The notes beneath the pieces are model-generated. The model worked only from the letters and a program-made list of their open reading frames with translations. It ran no database searches and had not been told where the DNA came from. This document shows, piece after piece, positions 21,451 through 32,865 of a stretch of DNA of 64,000 nucleotides (position 1 is the first letter of the stretch; the number at the start of each line of letters is the position of its first letter). The DNA is from Gongronella butleri (taxonomy: Eukaryota; Mucoromycota; Mucoromycetes; Mucorales; Cunninghamellaceae), in contig JAIWZP010000010.1 in the NCBI GenBank assembly GCA_025201375.1, positions 1-64,000 of the forward strand, in the 5' to 3' direction. The position numbers were made by a program, and so were the translations under genes.

Positions 21451-24038
21451 ATGGCGGCCCAGTTTATTGAAGAAGAACGCGCTCGCCTTTTAGAGCGTGG
21501 CAAGGCGCTCTGCGATAGCTTGGATCTACCGACTCTCTGGAGAGAAATCAATGATGAAGCTGGGATTGTCCAAGAACCTCCTCCCAACCATGGTGCAATG
21601 ATGAATCATGCTTTGATGGTCACCAGCTGTCGTTGGGAAACCTTTTGCCATGCATATGGTGTCTCCGATCCTTGGAATTCGTCCGCTTTCACACTCAGTA
21701 TGTAGCAAAAATTGAAAAAAAAGGGCGCTGACGCATTTCTTTAGACCTTTTGGTACGCTATGCACTTTTCCGTCATCGCATCATGACAAGATCACACATG
21801 AGTGATGAATCCGGGTCTCCGCAGCTGCAGACGTATCGCCAAGACTTCCACCACCTCTGCATTTTGGTAATTCAAAAAGAGTGCCAAGCGGTATGGATGA
21901 AAAAACTAACAAAGTACCCTCGCCTTTGTTTTTAGACTGGAATGAAAGGCATTGTGATCCCGGACAATCTCAGACAAGCCTACCGCAACTATCTATTCCA
22001 GCTTGTGCAAAAAGGGCTTCTTTCCAATAGCGGACGTCCCAAAAAAATCGTCAACCAGCTTGAGCTGAACCATGCCATCAAATTTGCTTTGCTAGAGCCT
22101 GTGATGCACCGCAGTGTTCCATATCAGCTTCAGTTGGTCACGCTCATGCTGACGGTCTTTTATACGGGCGTTCGCCTTGGATCCATTGTGCCGAGCCAGA
22201 AATTCTTGCAAAATGACTGGCGATCCGTCACTTGGAAGGTAATTTTATAAACATGCTTCTCACAAATTCTCATCTTTTTTTTTTATTTTACGCAGGATGT
22301 GGTTGTTGGACGTCAAGGGCAAGACACGCAAGGGGATATACTCTACTGTCGCATTCAATTCCATCGTTTGAAATGTCAAGAATTCGTGGTGAATATGCGT
22401 AATCGTGAATATGCTCGCACGGTCGTGTCCCCTGACACTGAAAATGGCGCACCCATGGATCTCCCCTTGATGTTCATTGTGTTGGCGACTTTGCGCGGTG
22501 CTGCAGTCGTGGGCGGGTATGAATGGTACCAATCAAATCTGGCGCTGTTTGAAATCAAACCCGAGTGGCGCGACATTGCCGTTTTTTGCGAGTCTGAAAA
22601 CGAAGGCACGGCCTCAACACTAACGACCAAAGTGTGGAACACCAATTATGCGGCCAAGGCGATCAACAAGTTTTTCAAGCATGGCAATTTGGCGGGTGAT
22701 CTTAACGCTTATTGTCTTCGTCGAGGTTACATCCAAGCTGTAAATAGGCACTTGAATCCTGCGCAAGCATGCAAGTACACCGGACACGTGCCTGGCTCGC
22801 TCGTGCCCTTCCAATTCTATGGTTCAAGTGGAGCCGAATTGAACAACACAGCTCTCATGTTTAAAGGCGAAATTGCTTATTTTGGAGACGACGAGCTCAA
22901 TTTGTTGCAAGGCAACATCTCCTTGGCCGACTACAACGAGCGACACCTGACCACCAAAGAAAGACAGGAGCTGATACTTGACAAGCTGACCAAGGAAGAC
23001 CAAGCGCTGAATGACTTTGAATCAGCCCTGGAGAAGAAATATGGCGCATTTTATGACATGGACGATCTATCCGAGGAAGACGCAAGTAACTGGCACCGCC
23101 TCTTCCGCCAACGCACAAATCGGTTGGGCCAATTGTCGCGCAAGGCCATGGCCGACAAGCTCAACAAGCTGAACCAAGAGAGACGCCACAAGGATTGGCA
23201 AGTGGACGAATCTTGCAATCTCGTCCCGGTTAGCCACACATGCAAGAAGCGCGCTGCTCTATCCAATTCTCTTGAGCAAAGGAAAAGTAAGTGATACCAT
23301 TTTTTTCTTTTTTTCTTTTCTTTTCTTTTTTTTTTTTTTTGACTTTTTTTTTTTGACTTTTTTTTTTTAGGAGTCAGACCCACTACATACGAATTGGTTG
23401 AAGATGATCTCGAAATTGAGTTTGACAACGACGAAGATATCGATCAAGCTAACGGTCGCCTGGCCCAACATGACTTTATCCCCCTTCCGCTTGAACGACG
23501 TCTACATCCGCGCTTCAAGATGCTGGTCCACCTCCTCACACTAAACGAGAAGATCGCAGGTGCAAACCAATGCCCGCTGTGCCTAGACGATCCGACTTTG
23601 GAAGATGGAAAGGCATTTGACGGACATGTCACTCTCCTCCAGCACATGGTGTCATCTCTGCGATCACCTTATTGGACAGATGCAAGCGTCCCTCCAGCTG
23701 AAGGCACCCGAGCTGGAGTGCACACCAACATTATGAAGCTATCGCGTCAAGCTGGATTTTACGGTGGGCGTGCACGCGATTTGCATCAGAGCGTCACGTG
23801 CCCGGTGTGTGGGATGCATTGGTCAGAGACAACACGTGGCCACTTTATGCGCCATGTTGAAGAAATGCACCCTGATTCGCATGATACGAGCAAGACTAGG
23901 TCTTTGGAACTAGTACAGGATATTTTAATGGCTCGATTTGGCGTCCATTTTGATGAACGAGCTTTTGACTATTTTTTGGATAAGCAGCGTGCAGAATCTA
24001 CAAAGTCTCGACAACGCAAATTGTACGAAGATGAGTAA
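21451..24038 (+). CDS. Tyrosine recombinase-like protein with zinc finger, copy 2 (active site intact)
   Basis: Five exons, 21451-21697, 21745-21866, 21936-22238, 22296-23286 and 23371-24038; 776 residues. The fold and motif order match fungal tyrosine recombinases of the DUF3435/Crypton kind: FYTGVRLGS (Arg203), AYCLRRGY (Tyr363, Arg366), TGHVPGS (His388) and FQFYGSS (Tyr399 as candidate nucleophile). A conserved post-catalytic block (YFGDDELNLLQGNISLADYN...LTTKER) and a basic segment (LFRQRTNRLGQLSRKAMADKL) follow. The C-terminal exon carries CPLCLDD and a C2H2-like finger CPVCGMHW...HFMRHVEEMH. Such enzymes integrate and excise circular or large mobile DNA. The gene is divergent from copy 1. 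Family assignment rests on motif order only; the alternative is a domesticated host gene pair. Confidence 0.75.
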
Positions 24039-24905
24039 TGCAGTACGAAATTCCCTTTTTTCTAAAAAAAAAAAAATAACGCAGACCAAAATAAAATACA
24101 TTATTTTAACTAATTAAGCAGCAAATTTTGCGCTCTGTCCAGTTTCGCACCTGACTTGTATCACATAATCATTTTAATAACATTTTTACAGCATCTCTCT
24201 ATCAAAAGGGCGCACAAAATGCAAAAATTAAGGTAAAGCTTTAATTTTGTTGTTACTGTTGGCGTTTCATGGCTATCGTGGCGCTCCGACGTGGGCAGCA
24301 AATATCCAGGAGATGGCGTGATTTGTCTACCATCTACTGTGTCTAGTGGATTTGCATTTGATATCATAAGGACTGCTGTTTAGGGAGAAAGGCAAGTGAA
24401 ATTGTCGAAAAATCATTTTCTCTACAGCTGACCTTTTGTTTTCTACGCATGAATGGTGAATGACCACTTTTGTGCACGCGCAACACAGCTTAGCCAAAAT
24501 GCTAGAACACATTCGCCATAACCTATCCACCTAAATTGGCCCATTTGGTCAACTATGTGAGGTATTACAAGCAAAGTATCATGCTTTACACTCTCGCTTT
24601 TTTTTTTTTTTTTTTTTACCATTCGTTCTTCAATTCGCTTTGAATTGAGACCAAATCAACCGGTGTCTCTTCACAAAATCTAATTCCATGATTTTGGAGA
24701 CAATCAAGCAAGCTGAAAGAGCGCCATCGGCATTGATTGGGAAAATGCGCGAAACACTGTTATACCCCCCCTCCCCCTCAAAAAAAAAAAGAGTGCCTGG
24801 TATATCCAATGCCAGGTGCAATAAAAAAAAAAGGAGTATTCAGCCACCCCTGACCAGCGTAAAGTGCATCGCGCTCCGATAAAAAATGCCAAAAAAAGGA
24901 TCTTT
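24039..24905. other. Non-coding flank of recombinase copy 2
   Basis: A/T-rich sequence with an 18-20 base T-run near 24600. No exon-like frames are seen. It leads to the tRNA gene. Confidence 0.4.
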
Positions 24906-24975
24906 GCCGGAGCTGAGAATCGAACTCAGGTTAACACGGCCACAACGTGGTGTGATGCCACTACACTACTCCGGC
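24906..24975 (-). tRNA. tRNA-His (GTG anticodon)
   Basis: The minus strand reads GCCGGAG at the 5' end and CTCCGGC at the 3' end, giving a perfect 7-bp acceptor stem. There is a D-arm of the type GTG...CAC and an anticodon loop TTGTGGC (anticodon GTG). The T-arm is CTGAG-TTCGATT-CTCAG, a perfect 5-bp stem. Box B (GTTCGATTC) is intact and the gene has no intron. A T7 run (24891-24897 on the + strand as A7), eight bases past the 3' end, is a Pol III terminator. The outermost anticodon-stem pair is imperfect and the variable loop short, but the overall fold is convincing. Confidence 0.88.
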
Positions 24976-26333
24976 TTGATGAAAATTTATCCAGGCAGTG
25001 TTTCTTGAGCCAATTGCAATTTTTTTGCCTTTTTGTTTACTGCTCCTATTCATTATCAAATTATTTGGCTACAAGTTTAAACTTTTCAGCCTTAAAATTT
25101 TCAATTTTTGGGCCCTTGGAAACGAGAATTGGGCTCCAATTGACGTCAAGCGGCCTGTCGGAGTTTGGCGACACGGCAACATGACCTGATCTGACGGCTG
25201 CTTTTTTTTTTTTTTTTTTTGCTTGCGATGCCACGATGCGCTTGCATGAAAAATAAAAGTGTTTTTAATGACTACGTAAGATTATCTTGTTTCAATGCCG
25301 TTTTGAACAGAATTGCTTTGTGCCAGGCTGCCAGCACCCACAGTGCACGGGTCGCAAAATTGGGTGTTCAAGGGAGTAGGATGCTTTGGGCAGACTCCTC
25401 CCTGGCGTCGCGCTTGGAACCCAACATATTCCGTATTAAAATGATCTCTATGTGTCAAAAATATGACTGCGACTTGCAATACTTTTAAAAATGCACCGGC
25501 TAACGTAAGTGCCGTCGAGTGCTGTTGGATGAATCTTCGTGCATGTTGGGTGCTCTGCCGGCTACTTGCCTAATTAGGCAGGTAGGGCGCGACGTGCCTC
25601 CCCTTGGTTGCGAGGCGATTGACACCGAGTTCTTGAAGTGATGGTAGATCCATCAGCGCCATTGCCAAAAATGACATTTTGGATAAAATGTGATTAAATT
25701 TCATAAACACACGGCACACGCATCGCGCGTCACGTCGGTCGACAACCCAAAGGAGAATTGAAATCAAGTTTGCAACGCACAACGAGACAAAAAAAAAAAA
25801 AAAAGGTTGCATCAAGTGAAGGAAAAAGACATTTGTGCAAAATCACTTTTGTATACACACAATATACCAAGAAACTTGGTTTGATGAGATTTTTGGCGTT
25901 CATTACGTGAATGACTCGTCAATTCTTCTTTGAGACGTCCATGTAACTGTGAGAGGAAGTCCAACGCAAAACGATGCCTCAATTTACCGAGATTTTACAT
26001 TTGAATGCGTATTTTTGTGTTGTGTACCAAATATATCCAACTAGAGAGTTTAGAAAAGAGTGCATCCAGAAATGAGATCAATTGACAGGTAGGGCTAGGC
26101 AATTGAGCGCTTTGGAGCCCATCACAAAGACAAGAAATGATTTTTTGGGTTGTATGTGCGGAGCATCAAGACACAAGAGGCCCGGCGCTGGCTTTTGACC
26201 TTTTTTGCTCGCATCCTTTTTTTTTTTTTTTGTTCCTGTCACTCTTTGTTGCTTCGTTTGCTGCTCCTTGTGCTATTTTTGTTCTCATTTTGACTTAAAC
26301 GACGTGCCCACAAGACCTGCAACGATTGTTACC
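24976..26333. other. Intergenic region upstream of SKI2
   Basis: No gene is recognised. It contains a 20-base T-run (25201-25220), the palindrome at 25562-25585, and the SKI2 promoter with a T-rich stretch near 26218. Confidence 0.45.
25562..25585. repeat. 24-bp near-perfect palindrome
   Basis: CTACTTGCCTA followed by its inverted complement ATTAGGCAGGTAG makes 12 possible pairs with a single T-G wobble and no loop. It is a candidate dimeric protein-binding site. It stands in non-coding DNA about 770 bp upstream of SKI2. Confidence 0.6.
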
Positions 26334-26571
26334 ATGACTGATCAAGAAGCAAAGGTAAAACTTGACAGAAAAGGCGTTTTTCAGCACGCGCGCCAGTCTC
26401 ACTTTCTTTACTCACGTGTTGTTAAGATGGCAACAGTGGAAGCGATACGCAAAGACCTCGAAGAGACGTTCCTCACGCCTCAGACGTCCTTCCCCGCGGC
26501 CTGGCTGAACAAGTTTCAAGAGTAAGTCTCAAACGCGTCTGGGACGAAAAGGGAGGGGGGCACACTGACAC

Positions 26572-26616
<45 letters not shown>

Positions 26617-29600
26617 GCATTGGGACGAGCCAACACGATTTGCGACATTTGCGCAGGAGCAGCTGTGTGGTAGCGTGTCTGACTTGCAGGTAGTGCGCCA
26701 TGGATACGACGGCGACATTGTTGGGTACCACGAGTTCCTGCCGGGTGGCAATGCATTGACGGCCAACAATTCAACCAGCATGAATCGCGCCGTTAGCTCG
26801 ACAAGAGATTTTGTGCGCGGATCGACAGCGCAATTCCCGTTTGCGCCGGGCGGCCTCGACGAGGACCACGCTCTCATGGTCTCTGCGCGCGAATTGGAAG
26901 AAAAATCCGACGAAATCTTCAACATGCAGCCGGATGCGTCCATCCTCGACAATCTCGACCTTGCGTCCGCCGTCCCACCCGGCCTGACGCGTGGCATCCG
27001 CTTCCCAGGCGACGACGACGCGTACGAAGCAGCACCTGCGCCAGCACCAGCATCCGCTGCCGTGTTTAGTATCGAGGACATGCTCAAACCAAGCGATATC
27101 GATCAATTCGACTTTTTGGAAACAAAAGTCTTGGATCAACCCACTATCTGCCATGATGTGCGCAACAAAATAACAAGATCAAATCGGGATGGCGAAAAAA
27201 AAAGGGGTGGATTCAAGGCTGATTTCCATTTTTTTATTATTTTTCAAAAGGGACCAATGGCCGCTGACAAGGACGAGCCGCAAGACGTGGACGCGCTCCT
27301 GCCGACACAGCTGCAGACAGAGCCTATGGCGCCCAAGAAGCTAAAGTCGGTCAAGGACATCCAGGGCCGCCGCGACTGGGCACACGAGATCAACGTCAAT
27401 GAGCCGTTTGACAATTTTTACGAGATGGTCCCCGAGATGGCACAGCAGGTACGGCCCATTTTCCAATGAAAAAAAGAAGGGGCACCGAGTCACTCATTTT
27501 TTATTTTCTAGTACCCATTCGAGCTCGACACGTTCCAAAAGCACGCGATTTACCACCTCGAAAAGGGCGAATCTGTATTTGTCGCGGCACACACGTCCGC
27601 AGGCAAGACCGTGGTGGCCGACTATGCCATTGCTCTTGCAAGCAAGCACATGACAAAGTAAGATGGGCGAAACAGTCACTGGAGCACGGGGAGGGGCATG
27701 CGGCTCACATTTTAACCCATGAAAACTTAGAGCCATCTACACGTCGCCCATCAAGGCGCTCTCCAATCAGAAATTCCGCGATTTCAGGCACACCTTTGGC
27801 GACGACGTCGGTATTTTGACGGGCGATGTGCAAATCCGGCCCGAGGCCAGCTGCCTGGTCATGACGACCGAGATTTTGCGCAGTATGTTGTATCGTGGCG
27901 CCGATCTGATCCGTGACGTGGAATTCGTCATCTTTGACGAGGTCCACTATGTCAATGACCTGGAGGTAGCGAAAAAAAAAAAAATGATGAGAGCAGTGGC
28001 TTGACACTGAGCCTTTTTTTTTTTTTTTTTTTTTTTACTCGTTTTAGCGCGGTGTCGTCTGGGAAGAGGTGATCATCATGTTGCCCGCGCATGTCAACAT
28101 CATTTTGCTGTCGGCCACGGTGCCCAACACCAAGGAATTCGCGGATTGGGTCGGGTAAGGTGCGAATTCAAGCTCTGCGCGGCCGCTGATTGTTTTTTTT
28201 TTATTCAATCAGGCGAACAAAAAAGAAGGATATTTACGTGATTAGCACGCTTAAACGCCCCGTGCCCCTCGAGCACCACCTGTATGCTGGCAAAGAGCTA
28301 TTCAAAATCGTTGCTGCCAATGAACCCAAGCTCAATGGCGTCGAGTAAGCACAATTTGCTTTTGTTTGCCATCATCACGTGCCTTACCCCCTATTTTTGC
28401 CTTTGTACAGATACAAAAAGGCGACGGATGCGTTGCTCAAGCGCAAGGAGGTGGAGAACAAGGATGCGCGCGGTGGCAAGGCCGGTGTCCGCGGCGGTCG
28501 TGGTGGTGCAATGACAAGAGGCAATGTCAAACAAGTCGGACGATCCTTCCAGCAGCGAATGCAGACTGTAAATCAAGCAGGCACACGCATCAAAACGCGA
28601 CTCATTTTTTTTTTTCGTTTTGTAGGACCGCAATTTGTTTGTACACCTGATTGGCTTGCTAAACAAAAAGAGTCTGCTGCCCGTGGTCATTTTCACGTTC
28701 TCCAAACGCCGGTGCGAGGAGTACGCGTCGAGCCTATCCAAGACGGACCTGTGTACGAGCTTAGAAAAGAGCGAGATCCACGTGTTCATCGAGCGAAGCC
28801 TCGTGCGCCTGCGTGGCACGGACAAGGAGCTGCCGCAGATCTTGCGCATGCGCGACCTGCTGTCGCGCGGCATTGCCGTCCACCACGGCGGATTGCTGCC
28901 CATTATCAAAGAGGTAAAAACATCAATTAGCCCTTGGATTCACCTCCCACCTAATGGCTTTTTTTTTTTTTTTTTTTGCCAATAGATTGTCGAAATCTTG
29001 TTTGCGCGCGGTCTCGTCAAGGTCCTCTTTGCAACAGAGACATTTGCCATGGTAAGGCGCCTGTTTTTGGCTAATTGTGGACACTGTCGACGTGGATGAT
29101 TGCTTAATTCTCGCTTTTTTTCTGGTTTCTTCCTTTTTTTGGCTAGGGTGTCAATATGCCTGCGCGAAGCGTCGTGTTTTCCGGGATCCGCAAGCATGAC
29201 GGCCGCAGCTTCCGTGATCTGCTGCCTGGTGAATACACACAAATGTCGGGTCGCGCGGGTCGTCGTGGTCTGGACAGCACAGGCATGGTGATTATTGCTT
29301 GCGGTGGTGATGAGGCGCCCTCCGTAAGTTCCTACCGCACGTCGCAGCTCAATGGACAAAGGGAATTGACACTTTTTAATAGGCGGCGACGCTCAGCACG
29401 ATGCTGCTCGGCAAGCCGACCAAGCTCGAGTCTCAATTCCGCCTGACGTATAATATGATTTTGAATTTGCTGCGCGTGGAAGCCCTCAAGGTGGAGGACA
29501 TGATCAAGCGCAGCTTCTCGGAGAACACGAACCAGCGCCTCTTGCCTGATACCCAACGATTAGTCGATGAAAACGAGCTAAAGAAGAATGCCCTGCGCCA

Positions 29601-31505
29601 GGTCGACTGCGCCATCTGCAATGCTGACCTGTCCGCCTTTTACGACGTCAACAAGGACCTGCTCCAGCTCTCACGCACCATGATGCAGCAATTCATCGTC
29701 AAATCCCCCGTCGCCAATCGCGCCCTATGCCCAGGACGCGTGCTCATCATCAACAACAGCGTAAGTTGACAAAAAAAGAAGGAAAAAAAGCAAGAAAACA
29801 AGAAAAAAAGGAAAAAAGGAACCGTGAATCGAAGCGAGTGGCTCATCCCAATTTTTGATCAGATTCATCGCAATGCACCGGCCGTGATTCTGCGCGCCAT
29901 CCCAGCCGCCGCCGACGCCTCGTCGCTGCAAAAGTCATTCTATGCGCTCGTGCTCGCTCCAAAAGACGGCATGGATACGCGTCTAGACAAGGGTGAGAGT
30001 CAATTCATGTGCGCGAGACGCGTCATTCTCATTTTTTCCCTTTTTTTTTTAATTTTTTAGTTGACGAGGAGCAACCGCTGCCCGTGACATCTGTTTCTGT
30101 CTATCCTGCTGATGCGAGCAAGGCCGATGTGGTGAGCATCAGCACCAATGACATTGTTTTGGTCACAAAGTCGCAGCTCAAGGTAAAAACGAAAACGACG
30201 CACATTGATAAAAAAACGCGTGAAAATGCTCAATGTCTCGTTTTTTTTCCCACTAGGCGGACGTCGAGCATTTGATGTCCGAGCAAAATGCCATGGAATT
30301 GACCCGCGCCAAACAGGAATTGGAAGGTCTTGCGCAGATTTTTGCCAAAGGTAAATGCAAAAAAAGGCAATTTTGCAAGTATCGGTGCCACAACAAGAAA
30401 AAAAAGGCTCACCTATTTTTTTTAGGTGACATCCAAGAGTATGACTGGCAAAAGATCAAGGATATCGAGTTCCAGGAGATGATGCGCAGCAAGACGGGTT
30501 ATTTCAAGCGCGTGCGCACTGAATTCCAATGCACAAAGTGCCCAGATCTCGAGGAACACGTAAGATCAACAAAAAAAAAAAAAAAACGACAAGATGGGCG
30601 TTTTTCAACTCATTCCCTATTTTTTTGTTTGTAGTACGCGCTGATGCACGCGCACAAGCATCTGAGCGGCCAAATTGACATGCTAAAATTGACGATTTCC
30701 GACCAGAATTTGGAGCTGCTTCCTGATTACCAGCAGCGCATCGATGTGCTGCAGCAATTGGCCTACATCGACGACCAGGGCACCGTGCAGCTCAAGGGCC
30801 GCGTCGCGTGCGAGATCAATTCGGCCGACGAGCTGCTTTTGACGGAATTGGTACTGGACAATGTGTTTGCCGACTTTGAGCCTGCTGAGGTGGTGGCACT
30901 ACTGTCGGCCTTTGTGTTCCAGGAGCGCAGCGACAGCGAGCCGCGCCTCACGCCGAAACTCGCCAAGGGCAAGGACACATTCCTCACATACGCGCGCAAA
31001 ATTGCGCAAATCCAGGCCGACTGCGGCCTGCCCATCTCTGTCGAGGACTATGTCAATGGATTCCGCTTTGGCCTCGTCGAGGTTGTCTACGAATGGGCTC
31101 GTGGACTCGTAAGCACCCTGCTTTTGAGACAAATACCGCTTTTTCTCATCTTTTTATTCTTTTTAGCCATTCAAATACATCACGGATCTTACCGACGTCT
31201 TGGAAGGTACACCGCGACACATTGTGCTAGCTGCAAATAGGCTTACCAACTTTTTTTTTTTTTTTTTAGGATCCATTGTGCGCTGCATCACGCGGTTGGA
31301 CGAAACATGTCGCGAGGTCATGGGCGCGGCAAGAATGATCGGCGACACCGAGTTGTACAAGAAGATGGCGCAAGCAGAGGAGGATATTAAACGGGACATT
31401 GTGTTTGCCGCCAGCTTGGTAAGGATACTGCAAAGAAACAACGCGAAAAAAAGCGCGTCGTTGCTGACACTTCCTTTTTTTTTTGTTCTTTTTTAGTACT
31501 TTTAA
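26334..31505 (+). CDS. SKI2: Ski2-type exosome-associated RNA helicase
   Basis: The DExH helicase of the Ski complex, which threads mRNA into the cytoplasmic exosome for 3'-5' decay. Nineteen exons give 1285 residues: 26334-26521, 26617-27448, 27512-27657, 27731-27965, 28048-28154, 28213-28344, 28411-28567, 28626-28913, 28986-29051, 29147-29323, 29383-29760, 29863-29992, 30061-30182, 30257-30350, 30426-30559, 30635-31108, 31167-31206, 31270-31418, 31497-31505. Motifs: [28 protein letters not shown] (Walker A), FDEVHYVND (DEVH), [19 protein letters not shown] (motif VI). A Gly/Arg-rich insert ([12 protein letters not shown]) and the C-terminal DSHCT region ending [12 protein letters not shown] complete the family pattern. 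The last exon is nine bases (Tyr-Phe-stop). Uncertain points: 27158-27250 may be an extra in-frame intron, and 26427 is an alternative start. Confidence 0.93.
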
Positions 31506-31828
31506 AAATTCAATCCATGGATCTTGCTAGATTTTGTTGCCGAATAAAGGCTCACAGCTTTGCTGTTTCTAACATTTTGTCCAAATTTGACCGGGATTGT
31601 GGCTTTTTGATGCAATATTCATTATCAATTTGTCAAACCAGTGCGTTTAAGCTTGCTGTGCCTATTATATTTAGTTGATTGTTGGTCGCGCGTCATGTAA
31701 AAAAGCAGAGAGATCGACTTGATTGGTGTCCGAGAAACCGCAATGGAGTTTTTTTATCGTAATTCTGTTGTTTGCCTACGAAATTACAAGCTGCAATGAT
31801 ATTTTTCTTTAAATAGGCTATTCCAAGT

Positions 31829-32600
31829 CTTCTCATTCGAATGAGCCCACCCTTGGCATTCTGCCATCAATGGATGGCGCGTAATGACGAATTTTCAAAA
31901 ACCGCGGATATTCCCAGGGATGCAGTCAGACCATTGGAAAATCGAAAAATTCAAGTCATCAGCCATGCCATTCAACCACAGGGTACATGGCACTCATTCA
32001 CCGATAGAAATGGAATAAAAATCGCGGATCAATTAGCTGGTTCTGGCGTAAAGCGCGATTGGCGTCGTTTTTTGAGCTCAAGGCCAACTCAACGAAAATT
32101 GGCCACAGAGCCACGAAACACACGGACCGCCGGAAAGAGCGCACCCTGTTCCATTTGTAGAAATTGATGATCATTAGAAAAAACGAGCTCCTAGCAGAAT
32201 CGACGCAACGGACGCGTTTGCGGGTCAACTTGGACGCGCGAAAGACCGCGTCAAGCGTCGAGTTACACGCGTCTGTTCCTAATTGATTTCACGCACCTGG
32301 TATTTCTCTTGCAATGGATGCGTCGGCGCGGCTCTTGGACGCGTCTTTCCCATGCAATTCGCACTTAAAGTTAAATCTAAAATCATTCATTGCTCATCAA
32401 CCAACAAACAGTTCAAGCTCATTTTGACGTTTTTCGTGGTTACGGCATGCAAGGTTTCTTTTGTGCAAATTTGACGCAATTCTGAAGATCTGATTTTGGG
32501 ATTTTTGTTTTGGAGCTCATCCGCGACGAAACTTTTGATTTGCGCGTAGCGCGCGCCAATGGCCTGTGCAAAGTGCAAATGGCGCCCCATTCGGGTTTCT
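31829..32600 (+). repeat. Dispersed repeat R2, copy A
   Basis: About 770 bp are alignable with 40180-40895. Shared blocks include cttggcatt...ccatcaa.ggatgg, an identical gttttttgagctcaag, gtcgagttacacg...ctgttccta, and ctttgatttgcg. There is no coding potential. The remaining DNA on either side, up to the permease gene, holds nothing else recognisable. Confidence 0.75.
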
Positions 32601-32865
32601 ATCTTGCCTTTTTATGATAAGGCCCTTTTCAGTGCATTGCAGACATCTGGTCGACGAATTTTTAAAATGATGTTCGCTAAAACTGACTTAAAGTCGATTC
32701 TCATGGTTTTGGCGGTGCTCGGACCGAGACATTTGCGCTTGAATTTTCTGCTTCAAGACGGTGTGCATCTTTGGCCACGTGGCATAAGGCGCGTTATCTT
32801 TTGAAAAAAGCATGTAAAATAAGAAATCATCCATTTATTGGAAAAAAAAAAAGGAGATGCAGATC

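Noticed and set aside
26355..26426. 72-base segment near the SKI2 start as an intron
   Set aside because: It begins GTAAAA and ends TTAAG but is in frame either way, and the 3' end lacks the usual T-run. A downstream Met at 26427 explains the data as well, so I left it unspliced and flagged it.
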